From positions 143,604,294 to 143,668,293 of the forward strand of contig CM041779.1 of assembly GCA_023374045.1 (NCBI GenBank): a DNA stretch of 64,000 nucleotides, given 5' to 3'. The stretch's first letter is position 1. Each line of letters begins with the position of its first letter. A program made the position numbers and the translations under genes. Below are positions 10,741-20,925 of this stretch, piece by piece. The notes under the pieces are model-generated. The model made no database searches. It saw only the letters and a program-made list of their open reading frames with translations, and had not been told where the DNA came from. The DNA is from Limonium bicolor. Its lineage: Eukaryota; Streptophyta; Magnoliopsida; Caryophyllales; Plumbaginaceae.

Positions 10741-13402
10741 TGCGGTGATAAAAGAATTCACAAATAATCCTTAAAGAAACAAGGAAGATTGGCACCTACA
10801 TGATATGGTCACAGGATCTAACTATATCCCCAGACCTGGTGCAAGAAAGGAAAGAAAGAAAAATACACATTATGGGAATAAGAGAAGGAAATGAAACACA
10901 CAACGCTCGAATGATCCCCATAGTGAGGATCAAGGAGTATAAACGTACCTATACACACGTTTTTTATTGATGTACATGATTGTTTGTGCGATTTAATAGC
11001 AGATTGTTGACTATACCCCAAACCATGTATGTTAATTAAACATCAAATAATGATGTAGTAAGGCTTCTTAAAATAGCCTTAGAAGATGGGTAGACAATTT
11101 AAACCAAGGAAAACACAAGAAAGTGTCTTAAGGGCAATCAGGGCAAAAACGTGCTCAAGCTTGGCGAGACTTGGGTGAGTACCCAACATCTTGTAAGACT
11201 TAGTAATATCCTAATGGTCATTTTAAATCAATTAGCAAAGAAAACCAAGCTTGAAAACAAGTGAAAACACAAAATGTGCTTTAAGAAGTCTTAAAGCACA
11301 TTTTGAGAAATTGTCTTAGAATTGAGTTTTGAGTGGCTAAATGTCCATCATTACTCTTTAATCAACATGTGTACTAATTAGTATCACATTAGGAGGTCTA
11401 AATCAATGGGAAATCAAAAATTTCCCGATTATGTGCCTTGATTAGTGAATAGTAACTATATTAGTGACTAGTTTAAGTTTTAATCAATATAAGTCAATTA
11501 ATTGGTCAACAAAGACCATGTTAGCCTTATATTAAGAGGGTGGCCGGTTTTATGTGGGGAGTCACCACATGAGTCATCAAATGAGGAAGGAAAGAAGAGA
11601 TAAGTAAAGAAGTTACTATTTGCTTTATTAAAGCAAAATATCTTATATTAGCTCACTTTTCTCCTCTTTCCTTCATTCTCTTCTTCACCCACGGTTCTTC
11701 TTCTTCTCTCTGTTCCAAAACCGAGAGAGACTGCTCTTCCATGGTTCTCCATCATCAATCACTTGCCAAATACAACTCCAAGCTCCAAATCCAAAACAAA
11801 TTGCATTTGTCTTAGTTAGGTCAAGACCTATCTTTCTATCTTTTCAAATCTTTCAAAGCTCCATTTTGGTGCCATGAGAAAACTCCATTGATGGGGGAAA
11901 ATCAAGTTTGAAGAGCTCATTAGCTTCTCCATTCTCTTAAGGTAAAGAAAATGTAAGAAAAACCATGTTTCCATCATTTCCTATACATGGCCGAAAATTC
12001 TTTCTCATGGGGCTATGTTTTTATGCCTTGTTCTAGCTTGATTTATTCACCAAGGACTAGTGGAGGTCCTATTTCATTCAATGCCAAAGTCTACCTTGAG
12101 ACTTCAAAGGTAATCATCCACTTTTATGCCTTAGAACACATTTCTAACCTAGTTTTTCATTCCTTAAGGTTAGGGTATTGTTTAGTGCTCATATGAGTCA
12201 TTGGTTATTGATTAGAACATTGGCAAGGGAAGTTTGAGTGGTGGCCGATATTCATTCAAGAAGAAGGTCTAAAGAGGAGTTAAGATAAGCTTGAGAAAAC
12301 AAGGTAAAATGCTTACCTAATGGTGGTTTAAGTTTTAAGGAATGGTTTAGATGAGTACCAATGTAGCCTAGGGCTTACATTAGGTAATGGGTTATGTAAC
12401 CTAAGAAAAAGAACTTAAACAAGCTTATGAACTTGTGACTAAGGAGCTAATGAGAATGAGTTAGTAATATAAGGTAAGGTGGATTTTAAGAGCATTATAA
12501 CTACTATGAGATTGATGGGTGTATTTGCAGGTTGAAAGCTTTTATATGTGGGAAATTCAGTGTTTAAGTTTAAGTTATTTAAGGGCTAAGAGCCATGTCA
12601 TTTAAGAGCCTTAGTGCTATGCAATTTAAGATTATTGCACTATATTGAGTTTATTATGAATGAGTTGATTTGGATGAGAATTATGATGAGAAAAGGTTGA
12701 TGTGTTTGAGATGTGATGAGAAAAACCATGATTTGCATGATAAATGAGAAAAAATATGTGAAATTTGGGCATGAATAATATAGAGATGAATTTTGCGAAA
12801 TTGAGTAGGAAACTAAGCGTTTAAGGTATTCTAAGGAGATTTTATGACTAAGGATGTTCTAGTGATCACTAAGGGTGATTTGGTGAAAATGGATAAACCA
12901 TGGAGTTCTTGAGTACTAGGAAGACCTAGGAATGTATAAGAGGGACTAGGGGTTATAATGGTGAGTTTCATGCACCAAAACCATGGTTAAGGAAGCTAGG
13001 AAACTTGTACAAAGTTTGAAGGAAAAGTAAGGTATAATGACTTATAAGGATGTAAGCATGTGTTAGATTATATATGGCTTTGAGAAGTTTGAGTAAAGCA
13101 AATGGGTGTGCAAAATGATGCTTGAGGAGTAGTTAAGATGGTGGTGAAGAAACATAATGATTAGTTGAGGTCTTAGGCAAAGTCACAAGAGGGAAGTGTA
13201 AGGAATCAAGTGTTAAGTGTAAGAATTTGTAAGAAATTGAGTGTCAAGTTTGGTGATTTTTGAGGAAGGTTTAGTACATGTTTTAAGGTGTTTAAACATG
13301 TAGGAAACATGTGGAAAGATTGTGGAATGAGTGGGAAAAGATTTGGGTGAATTTGGAGTTCAAAATGAGGAGAAAAGCACTTTGGAAAATAGGTTCTGCT
13401 GT

Positions 13403-14172
13403 GGACCGCCCCTAGGGACCGCCCCTGTGGGGAGGTCCAGGCAAATCGTGCAGGAAATTAGCTTCTGGTTGGGACCGCCCCTGGGGACCGCCCCAGAGGG
13501 GCGGTCCAGTGCAGAGAAAAAGAAAAATTTTTGTTTTGACTTCTAATGATGGGGGATTGAATGGTAATGGTTTTAGATGATGTATAGGCCTTGTTTGGTG
13601 ACATGTAAAGGCCTTAAGAGGTGTAAACAAGTATGAGGTGTAATGAGAAGTGATTAACTATATGATAAGTTTAAATTACAATGACTTAGTGGTCCAACAT
13701 TAGGGAGTGATGATGAGAAAGATAAGCATATAATGACTTAAGAGATTAGGGTAAGTAAATGATAAAGTGTTTAAGGTTAAGTTGGTAAATTGAGAAAGTA
13801 GCTAAGGGTTTTAGTGGATGTTTAAAGGTGAGTTTAAGTGCCTAGATGGTATTAGGACACATGGGGGAACTTGTGGAGAAGTTTGGAGTTGAAAGAGAAT
13901 TTAGAAACAAGTTTCTAGAGCCGACCGGCCTTAGGACCGGACTTGCAAGGTCGGTCGGGCTCTGTTACACTACCGGGAAATTTCTGGAATGGACCGGACA
14001 TGGGACCGGACTTGTCAAGTCCGGTCGGCATGGAATTTTGTACGGTAATAAGTCTCTGGAATCGACCGACATAGGACCGGACATGTAAGTCCGGTCGGAG
14101 TGAATTTTCCAACGGTAAAAGGGTACTGGAACGGACCGGACTTGGCAAGTCCGGTCGGTAAGTCCGGTCGAG
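13403..14172. repeat. GC-rich hairpin array in E2 5' LTR
   Basis: Two hairpins have arms GGACCGCCCC / GGGGCGGTCC (the perfect one at 13472-13507, a variant at 13403-13438). Four later ones, spaced about 60-75 bp, are built on GACCGGACTTG / CAAGTCCGGTC (13918-13962, 14004-14026, 14075-14096, 14134-14156). They stand out in an AT-rich LTR. The set recurs in the 3' LTR at about 23286-23397 and 23810-24060. The last hairpin lies about 1.66 kb before the LTR end. Confidence 0.85.
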
Positions 14173-15002
14173 CCTAAAAACAAAAAAAAAAAGAAATTTT
14201 GAATTCTAAGAATGGCAATGGGTAATAAGGTATGCCTTTGGTAGGGTTGTAATGATTGAGACCCTAAGAACTTAAGAGATTAAGCTAAGTTAAGTATAAA
14301 CTTGGAAGTTTAAGATTAAGTTTGTAAGATTAAGTGTAAGACCTAAGAGGTGTTAGGTGGGGATCATTAAGGAATTAAGTAAGTTAAACAAGCTAAGTAA
14401 GTCATATTAAGATAAGTGATTAACAACCTAAAACTGAATGAATGTTTTAGGTTTGTGAATTTGGACCCCGAGAAGAGTTAACAACCAACGACGACGGTGA
14501 ACGGTACAGTTGTTTCTTCTTGTGACCTGCTTGCTAACGAGGTGTCCCTCGGCTTGTGTGCTATTGTTTTGTGTGCTCACTAAACAAGATAAAGCATGCA
14601 ACCGGAACATATTATATATATATATTGTATTGTTGTGTGATGTTTGAAAACTAACACAACATACCGTGAGAACTTACTAACCAATGTTTAGTAAGGAATT
14701 GAGTGAGACTAAGGAACGCCCCCTAATGAGGGACGATATGAACCGAAAGAGGTTAACCAACAACAGGGTCTTGAGATAACTACTAACTGGAACTTGAGTG
14801 AGGAAACCGGGACCGATCTCCGGTCATGCATGCTGAGGAAAGGGGGGGTCGTTATCTATAGTAGATTCGACCTCCGCTTAAGGAACTTGTCTTCGGACTT
14901 GTTGCCTGGGCCGGTTGCCGGCTCAGCTACGCTGGACTCCCGTCCAGAGTAGGTGGCATTAAGATGGTGCGGTGGGATCACCTAAATCCCAGGTTCGAAT
15001 TA

Positions 15003-15240
15003 GATACAACCAATCCCTTCCAGGAAAGGTTTGTATATTGAGATTAAGATTAAGATTAAGGTAAGGTTAAGTTAAGTTACAATCATTCCTTTTTAAAGGA
15101 TGATTTGTATTATTAAGATTAAGATTCAGTTAAGATTAAGTTAAGTTACAATCATTCCTTTTAAAGGATGATTTGTATTATTGAGATTAAGATTAAGATA
15201 AGCTACATCCACTCCTTATTAAAGGATGGTTGTTTCTAAG
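15003..15240 (+). repeat. Four-copy ~70 bp repeat with hairpins, E2 5' LTR
   Basis: Units begin near 15003, 15075, 15146 and 15206. Each has a weak inverted repeat of the type ACAATCATTCC ... GGATGATTTGT, then runs of GATTAAG. Arms change together in the last unit (CATCCACTCC with GGATGGTTG). The array recurs near 24893-25125 in the 3' LTR. Confidence 0.75.
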
Positions 15241-15496
15241 ATTAAGATAAGAATCAGATTGAGGTAAGATAAGGATGAACTAAGAGTAAGAGGGAACATT
15301 ACTTAAGGAGTTAAATAACTAACTCTCTAATTAAGGGAACGCATTTAAGTCGTTCATTGTGTGTGAACTTTGATTGTTCATATCTGAGTTGTTGTTTACT
15401 GCACTTTCTATTATGTTGTGCATCTAATCAACCTCCATGCTATCGACAATTAGTCGTCGTAGCCACGTTAGCTTGGGGGCCATGAGAGGATCGTAC

Positions 15497-15541
15497 CAGC
15501 ATTCGTGCTGACCCCCTCGGGGGCTTCTTTTTACTACACAG
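15497..15541 (+). promoter_or_regulatory. Double hairpin and splice-acceptor-like end in E2 U5
   Basis: CAGCA-TTCG-TGCTG (15497-15510) is followed at once by ACCCCCTCGGGGG, then CTTCTTTTTACTACACAG ending at 15541. The pyrimidine stretch plus CAG resembles a 3' splice site. E3 has the same order at a comparable distance from its LTR end. A leader intron starting in the LTR is possible but unproven. A structure in R/U5 serving polyadenylation is the alternative. Confidence 0.4.
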
Positions 15542-15837
15542 GTGAACATCAGGAGGCGGCCGTCGCGAGAGTAAGAAGAGTACAAGTGCTAAGGTTTAGT
15601 ATGACCTACGAGTGTGCCTGTACACTCGTATGGCAATTGAGTTAGTAAATGTATAGGTTGTGGGAGGATTGTAAGAAGGTTATGTAGATGGTTAAGGTTG
15701 TTAGACTAATGTTCGGTATATTCTGTAGTCAGACCGTGGCAAGGTCCTGGATTGTAAAGAATTCCGCTGTGACATGTGTTATATATATTGTTAAGTTGCG
15801 AGACCACAATTGGATTGAGTTGGGGTGTTACAAAAAG

Positions 15838-15864
15838 TGGTATCAGAGCGTAGTTACGCTCTGA
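15838..15864 (+). promoter_or_regulatory. E2 primer binding site (tRNA-iMet) within a hairpin
   Basis: TGGTATCAGAGCG at 15838-15850 starts five bases after the LTR. TCAGAGCG (15843-15850) pairs perfectly with CGCTCTGA (15857-15864) over a 6-base loop. Confidence 0.92.
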
Positions 15865-16027
15865 AGACAAGAAATACCGAACTTAGGAGGATATTGAGGC
15901 TGAGCTTGAGTTAAGGGTTAAGAGTTAGAGTGTGAGGTGCGTCAGCCAGGACTTCCCGGTGTTTACCGGATATCCATAGTACCTAGGCCCGCCCTCCACA
16001 TCCCTAACCCTAAAAATGTGGGACAAA

Positions 16028-16076
16028 TGCCAGAGAGAAGAAAGCCTTCTCTTACTCGGGGAAACCCGATCTGGCA
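16028..16076 (+). promoter_or_regulatory. E2 leader three-helix fold
   Basis: Outer arms TGCCAGA (16028-16034) and TCTGGCA (16070-16076) enclose two hairpins: GAGAAG / CTTCTC (16035-16040 and 16046-16051), and TCGGG-GAAA-CCCGA (16056-16069). Relative to E1 the first inner hairpin differs on both arms, so pairing is kept. Confidence 0.65.
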
Positions 16077-19000
16077 GTTAGCTAACAGTAAGCAATACGA
16101 GAAACGTCTTGTGGCATAACAGTTAGGAAAACTGGGAGATTTTTATGGAGCGCAATAGAGAAACAGGCGCTACCAATGGAACCTTACCAGTAAAAGAACG
16201 GTAATTACCGGCAACATGGGTCGACATGCTACGCAGTCGAAATCACCCGAGATACCAATGGTAAGGAAAGCACTACACGTGCAATGGATAAGGAAATGAT
16301 AAGGGACACGAGTACCGGACAGTGGTCCGAAGGAGTATAACAGTATGATAATACAGAGCATGAGATTAAGGTTACTGGAAAGTCCAGTTAGAAACGGGAA
16401 CACCAAACCCCATACAATGAGGAAGATACAAACCTGGCCGACATAGTGCAGATGACGATAGAAACGCATACAAACTGTGTATCGGAATAGGACTACGATG
16501 TAGTGCCTAAAAGAGAATTAGTACATAATAACCACAACAAAATGTGTGGAGTCAGGAGCGAGGATAAGACATAAGGAAATATCAAGGGATTCCCTCAGAA
16601 AGAGGAACGCCCTGATAAGGACAGTACTGTCAAACAACAAGGAACTGCCGGATGAACGGTTATCCAAAATAAGAGATTATCGAAGGAGTCCCGAGGACTA
16701 CCATTACATGGAAATTAGAAGGAGGTGTCACTACCGATGTACCTTGTACCAATAACCCATCCTGCATGGCGCACTTGCCATAGCAAGTGCTACCACGGTT
16801 AAGCCACACGAAAAGCCATCAAAAGGGAACGCTACAGTTGTAGCATATATTAATACCGGATTGTAAATCCATAAGGACAGAAAAATAAGACCTTGGAAAG
16901 GCCCGACGGCCTGACCATGATGAGATGAGGTGACACACCAGTCAGCAGGGAGCTGAACTTGGACAGAATACTAAACGATATGATATGAGCAACGGTACAA
17001 CCTACTACAACAACAACCGACAGTGTGGTAAAAACACCAAACCCGGATCTCGAGGAGGAACCTAAGAGATCGCTCAATAATTCGAGCAAAAGCACTAGTA
17101 AATAGCAACATTCATGGAATGTATCAAGAGATACAATAAAGTAGTCGATGAACGACTTCCAAAAAGGATGGGATAAGACTCCCAGATTGATCACTAAGAA
17201 TACCAGTAGTAAACATTCTTCAATGAAGATGTTGGAAAACCCAGAGAACAAGGATAAAAGAAATAAACATAAGCTATAACCTACTAAGAATTAAAGTCGT
17301 ACAACCCTGGAAAAAGGAAAGCTCAGAGGACTACCCCCACAGAGCGGGCATAGTCGAGCCGAACAACTGATGAATGACAGTTAACACTGTTTGTTTAACT
17401 CATTAACACCCAAGTATGATTAGTCATCAACGGGTGGCGTAGTCAACAGAAGTTGAACGAAGCGTTGAGATGGGAGTATAGATGACGGGATGATATCTAA
17501 CTTGGACACCGTAAGGAAAACGCCTAATACGAACCTAACCTTGACTATTAAAGGACATAAGTCTAGTAAAATGACAGCATTGTCAAAGACATTAAGTAAC
17601 CTCAGATCACCTGAACAACTTCCCTAGCAGGAAGTAGGGTGCAGCAACTTGTCATGAAACCCGATACTACATTTAGTATGTAACCTAATGGTGAATAGTG
17701 CTCAAAGAACCAGAATCTTATAGGGAGACCTGCAGATGAGTAAGAGTACAAATAATGGACTGAGACATTAAGCATTAAGAGCCTACGAGCCAAGGATGTT
17801 AACCACATCAGAGCCCGGGGCGCAATAAGTTATAAGAGAGCTTGTTTAAGCCAAGAAAGGGTACCAATGAGAACGTTGAGATAATGCTAAGGACGGGAGC
17901 GGGAGAACGAACCATGCCTTTTAGGGTGGGGATACCTCTCCTTGTTGTGAGGCCATGAGTGGGAATGAACCCCTCAAAAGGGCTTTCACATATTAGAGAT
18001 AAAATACACTTTATTTAGAAAATGGAAACTATGAATCTTGAGATTACCTTAGAACATACCAGATACACTTGAGTAATAAGGAAGGTCGCACAGATAGACC
18101 CCATATCCAACACCAGGATGTAAGAATTAGTAATGGTCAGAGATAAACATTGTGACTGCACATTGTGGCACGTCAATTAATCAATGCTCAGAAGAGCTTG
18201 TGATTCAGTGGATGACTTCTTCAGTAACCAGTTACATGGTAGATAACATCACTAAGGATGAAAGAAAGCGAAAGAAATTAGCCTACTTACGAATCTGAGA
18301 TTGGAGCATAACATCTTCATATCAAGAGTCAACTATTTTCAACACAGTACAACAACCTCCAATACCGGAATGAAAGAACTCCCAGTGTGTTTACACTAAG
18401 AAGGGATTGGGTATAAGTTAAGACATTAGAATAAGTGGGTAAGAGGTTGCACCATTAATGGGCAACATGGTAAAGGCCAACTACCACGGTAGTAGTTATC
18501 GTGAGTACAATAGTTAGATAAGTGGATTAAGTCATGGTGCGCGGTAAGGCGACCATTATGTATGAGCCGTCAAATATTGACACTGAGGTAATTAGATTAT
18601 GAGTTAAGATTAGATAAGTAAGAAAAATAAGATGGTAGACGAACTGAGCGTTGATGCCAGTAGTCTGGACCTGGTTAGGTAAGATTTCGCAGGAAGCACA
18701 CTACCCATTCCTTAAGGAACTGGAAGTGCTTTCCTAATAGAATGAAAATGAGAAACAAGATAAGAGGCTCTATGGAAAGAGACCTAAGCTACTAAGAAAT
18801 AGAATCAGTACGGAATACAGAAAGGAGCTGGAGCATACCATAACAAGGACACAGTAAATGGATTTTCCTTGATTAACTCAAGAAGAACAATAAATGTTAT
18901 TATGGAACGATGAAAGAGGAGATCGACAACAGAATACTTCATAATTAGCAATAGCTAAACGTGTAACGGACACTATGAGTTTACTAAAACGAGACGTGGG

Positions 19001-19739
19001 ACGACTGCACCCCACAGGGGCTTGCAGGCCTGACACGCTCATTTATGAGTTAGTTGGGTAAGTAGTAATGTACCAGTAAGGTACCCCATGCATGTAGACG
19101 AGTAGTGTAAGGAACACGGGAGGTAGTCGACTCCGTACCACGGACAACGACGCAAGATCACACAAGAGCAGCTACTACCACAGACAGTCGAAGAGAAGAA
19201 TTCAGTTGAACCAGCAACACAGGAACCAGAGAACAGAATTAAGAACTATGAAGTGCGAAGAGCACGGATTGTTAAGTACAGACATTGGACATGTCTTAAG
19301 ATGTAAGGGATTAAGACTGTAAAGCGCGTTATGCACTAAACAGTAGTTTCAGACTAAGAATCATCCTCAGACCAAAGGTCAGTTGGGGAGAACAATTTAG
19401 ACATTCGAGAAAATACTAAGAGTATGAGCGTAAGATCTTCAAGGAGAATGGATAGACGAGTTACAACTCATTAAGGCCGTGTATATATAAAGATAACACG
19501 TGTCCATGGAGACAATTAGGCCTAAGATTATCAGAGTCGCGCAGCGGAAGCTAGCAGACCACTACCTTTGAGATTAGACCAAACTAAGTTAAGGAAACGG
19601 TATAAGTACCGTTAAGAATCCTCGATACAGAGACTAAGTCATTTCTGATCGAATTATAAATAAGATAGATGACGTGGAAGCTAGAATGCTTGGTAAGAAT
19701 TAGACATCTTGAACTTATGTTCAAAGATCATGTAATGTT

Positions 19740-19774
19740 GATTACGTGGGCGTAATCCATTTTAAGGGGGGTAG
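19740..19774 (+). promoter_or_regulatory. E2 internal polypurine tract with hairpin
   Basis: The stem GATTACG (19740-19746), loop TGGG, CGTAATC (19751-19757) is followed by a purine run AAGGGGGG at 19764-19771. It lies about 1.15 kb upstream of the 3' polypurine tract. Confidence 0.65.
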
Positions 19775-20550
19775 AGCGAAAACCGCTTAGCGTATGTTGT
19801 GTACTGAGTACATAAACTACGGTGTGCATAGCACAAAATAATTTGAGAATATGTTTTACATAAACATTTTGAGATAAATCATGGTTATTACACACAGAAG
19901 ATGTGAAACCATACATATTAAGTCTATCTTGTTAACTCCGGTGTGAGTACAAGTTAAGAGAATTAAGGAAGAGGATTAAGGAGACTTAAGGAATAAGGAT
20001 ATATGAGGTATAAGTCGATGAAGACTATGTGTGAGATAAGAATAAGATAACACTATGAGATATTTTGATATGAGCATGAGTTAGGATATAGTAATGCTAT
20101 GTGGTATGAGACAGTGGAAGTTGGTATGAGACTGATATAGAATTTAGTAGGAATTTAAGTCTGGAGGTAGTTACTAAGAGATGAATTGAGAATGTTTGAT
20201 GGACTGAGTCCACACTTTGGAGATGTATGATTATGATTAGAAGAACTAAAAAGATAGAAAATTGGACATTAGTGAATTACCTGATGTTTGAAAATGACGT
20301 GGGAGGTGGAACTTGATTTTCTAGGGATCAAGGGAAACCGAACACAAATTGGAGTGGAAGGATGGTTCTACACTGATGCTGATCACATCAGGGTAGGATT
20401 ATTCCTGAAACTCCCTACCAGTGGTCACAATTAAATCACACTAAGGATAGAGGCCTTAGGATAAAATGAAATTGGAGTTGATTGTATTTTTAATTAGAGG
20501 AATTATTCCTCACATGACCTCGTAAAAAGGATTACCTTTTTACTGAGTCT

Positions 20551-20690
20551 CGCCCATGGAGTCGAGGACGCACGAGCCTTTGTCTTCGGACCGGTGACAT
20601 GGGGAGAGCAGCGTGTTTGTATTCTAGCCCATGGTGACGAGGACGAATGAGCCATTGTCTACGGACCGGTGACATGGGAGAATACGTTGG
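20551..20690 (+). repeat. Two-copy ~75 bp repeat near E2 3' end
   Basis: Two related units begin near 20553 and 20627. Both open with CCCATGG, contain CGAGGACG and end GGACCGGTGACATGGG. Each unit's ends can pair (CCCATG with CATGGG). They occupy the 3' untranslated position just before the polypurine tract. Confidence 0.75.
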
Positions 20691-20888
20691 AAGTTATGTG
20701 AATGTTTTAATCATCAAAAAGGAACAAAAGGAATTTTGAGTGCTACACATGCTTAAGCATGTTGTGTGATATTTAAGTATAAAAATATGGTGGATCCAAT
20801 GATCCAATGAGATTAAGTATACATAAGTATGATCTATATGATCTAAGGAATGAGGTAAGACATGCATTCTAATAGAAAAGATGCATGG

Positions 20889-20924
20889 GAACTTTGGGGA
20901 CAAAGTTCTTTTAAGGGGGGTAGA
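20889..20924 (+). promoter_or_regulatory. E2 3' polypurine tract with hairpin
   Basis: The perfect stem GAACTTTG (20889-20896), loop GGGA, CAAAGTTC (20901-20908) is followed by TTTTAAGGGGGGTAGA directly before the 3' LTR. Confidence 0.9.
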
Positions 20925-20925
20925 T

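Larger units (their letters stand above)
5650..11007 (+). mobile_element. E1 3' LTR, truncated at its right end
   Basis: The LTR starts TGGAAAAACCCCCC right after the polypurine tract. Its last hundred bases (10905-11007) match window bases 1 to about 101. It stops abruptly where E2 begins, so roughly the last 0.6-0.8 kb is missing. It is mostly AT-rich with no convincing gene. It contains a tRNA-like insert at 6225-6300, a less AT-rich stretch at 6340-7740, an (AT)n run at 8251-8287 and a three-copy tandem repeat at 10514-10740. The stretch 8300-10500 is AT-rich and shows nothing else I can name. Confidence 0.8.
11008..15832 (+). repeat. E2 5' LTR
   Basis: This long terminal repeat of 4825 bp is repeated at 20926-25720. 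It starts TGACTATACCCC where the 3' copy starts TGAAATACCCC, and ends GGTGTTACA. Its first few hundred bases are related to the E3 LTR read on the other strand. Inside are a GC-rich hairpin array (13403-14172), a second ~70 bp hairpin repeat (15003-15240), and a double hairpin with a splice-acceptor-like end (15497-15541). The short frames in it are chance products, those near 13331-14183 arising from the hairpin repeats. Confidence 0.92.
15833..20925 (+). mobile_element. E2 interior, non-coding
   Basis: These 5.1 kb lie between the LTRs. The longest open frames (about 100-130 codons on the minus strand near 16170-16469 and 16850-17251) show no retroelement domain and are antisense, so I treat them as chance. 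Blocks shared with E1 and E5 are spread through it: the leader fold, the tract near 16180-16240, a block near 20330-20430, and both hairpin-polypurine modules. Purifying selection on cis-acting RNA rather than protein is the simplest reading. Confidence 0.8.

Noticed and set aside
13331..14183. Pro/Gly/Arg-rich short frames on both strands
   Set aside because: They are translations of the GC-rich hairpin repeats in the E2 LTR and appear equally on both strands.
16170..17251. Minus-strand 99- and 133-codon frames in E2 interior
   Set aside because: Antisense to the element, hydrophobic by composition, and no equivalent frame seen in E1 or E5.
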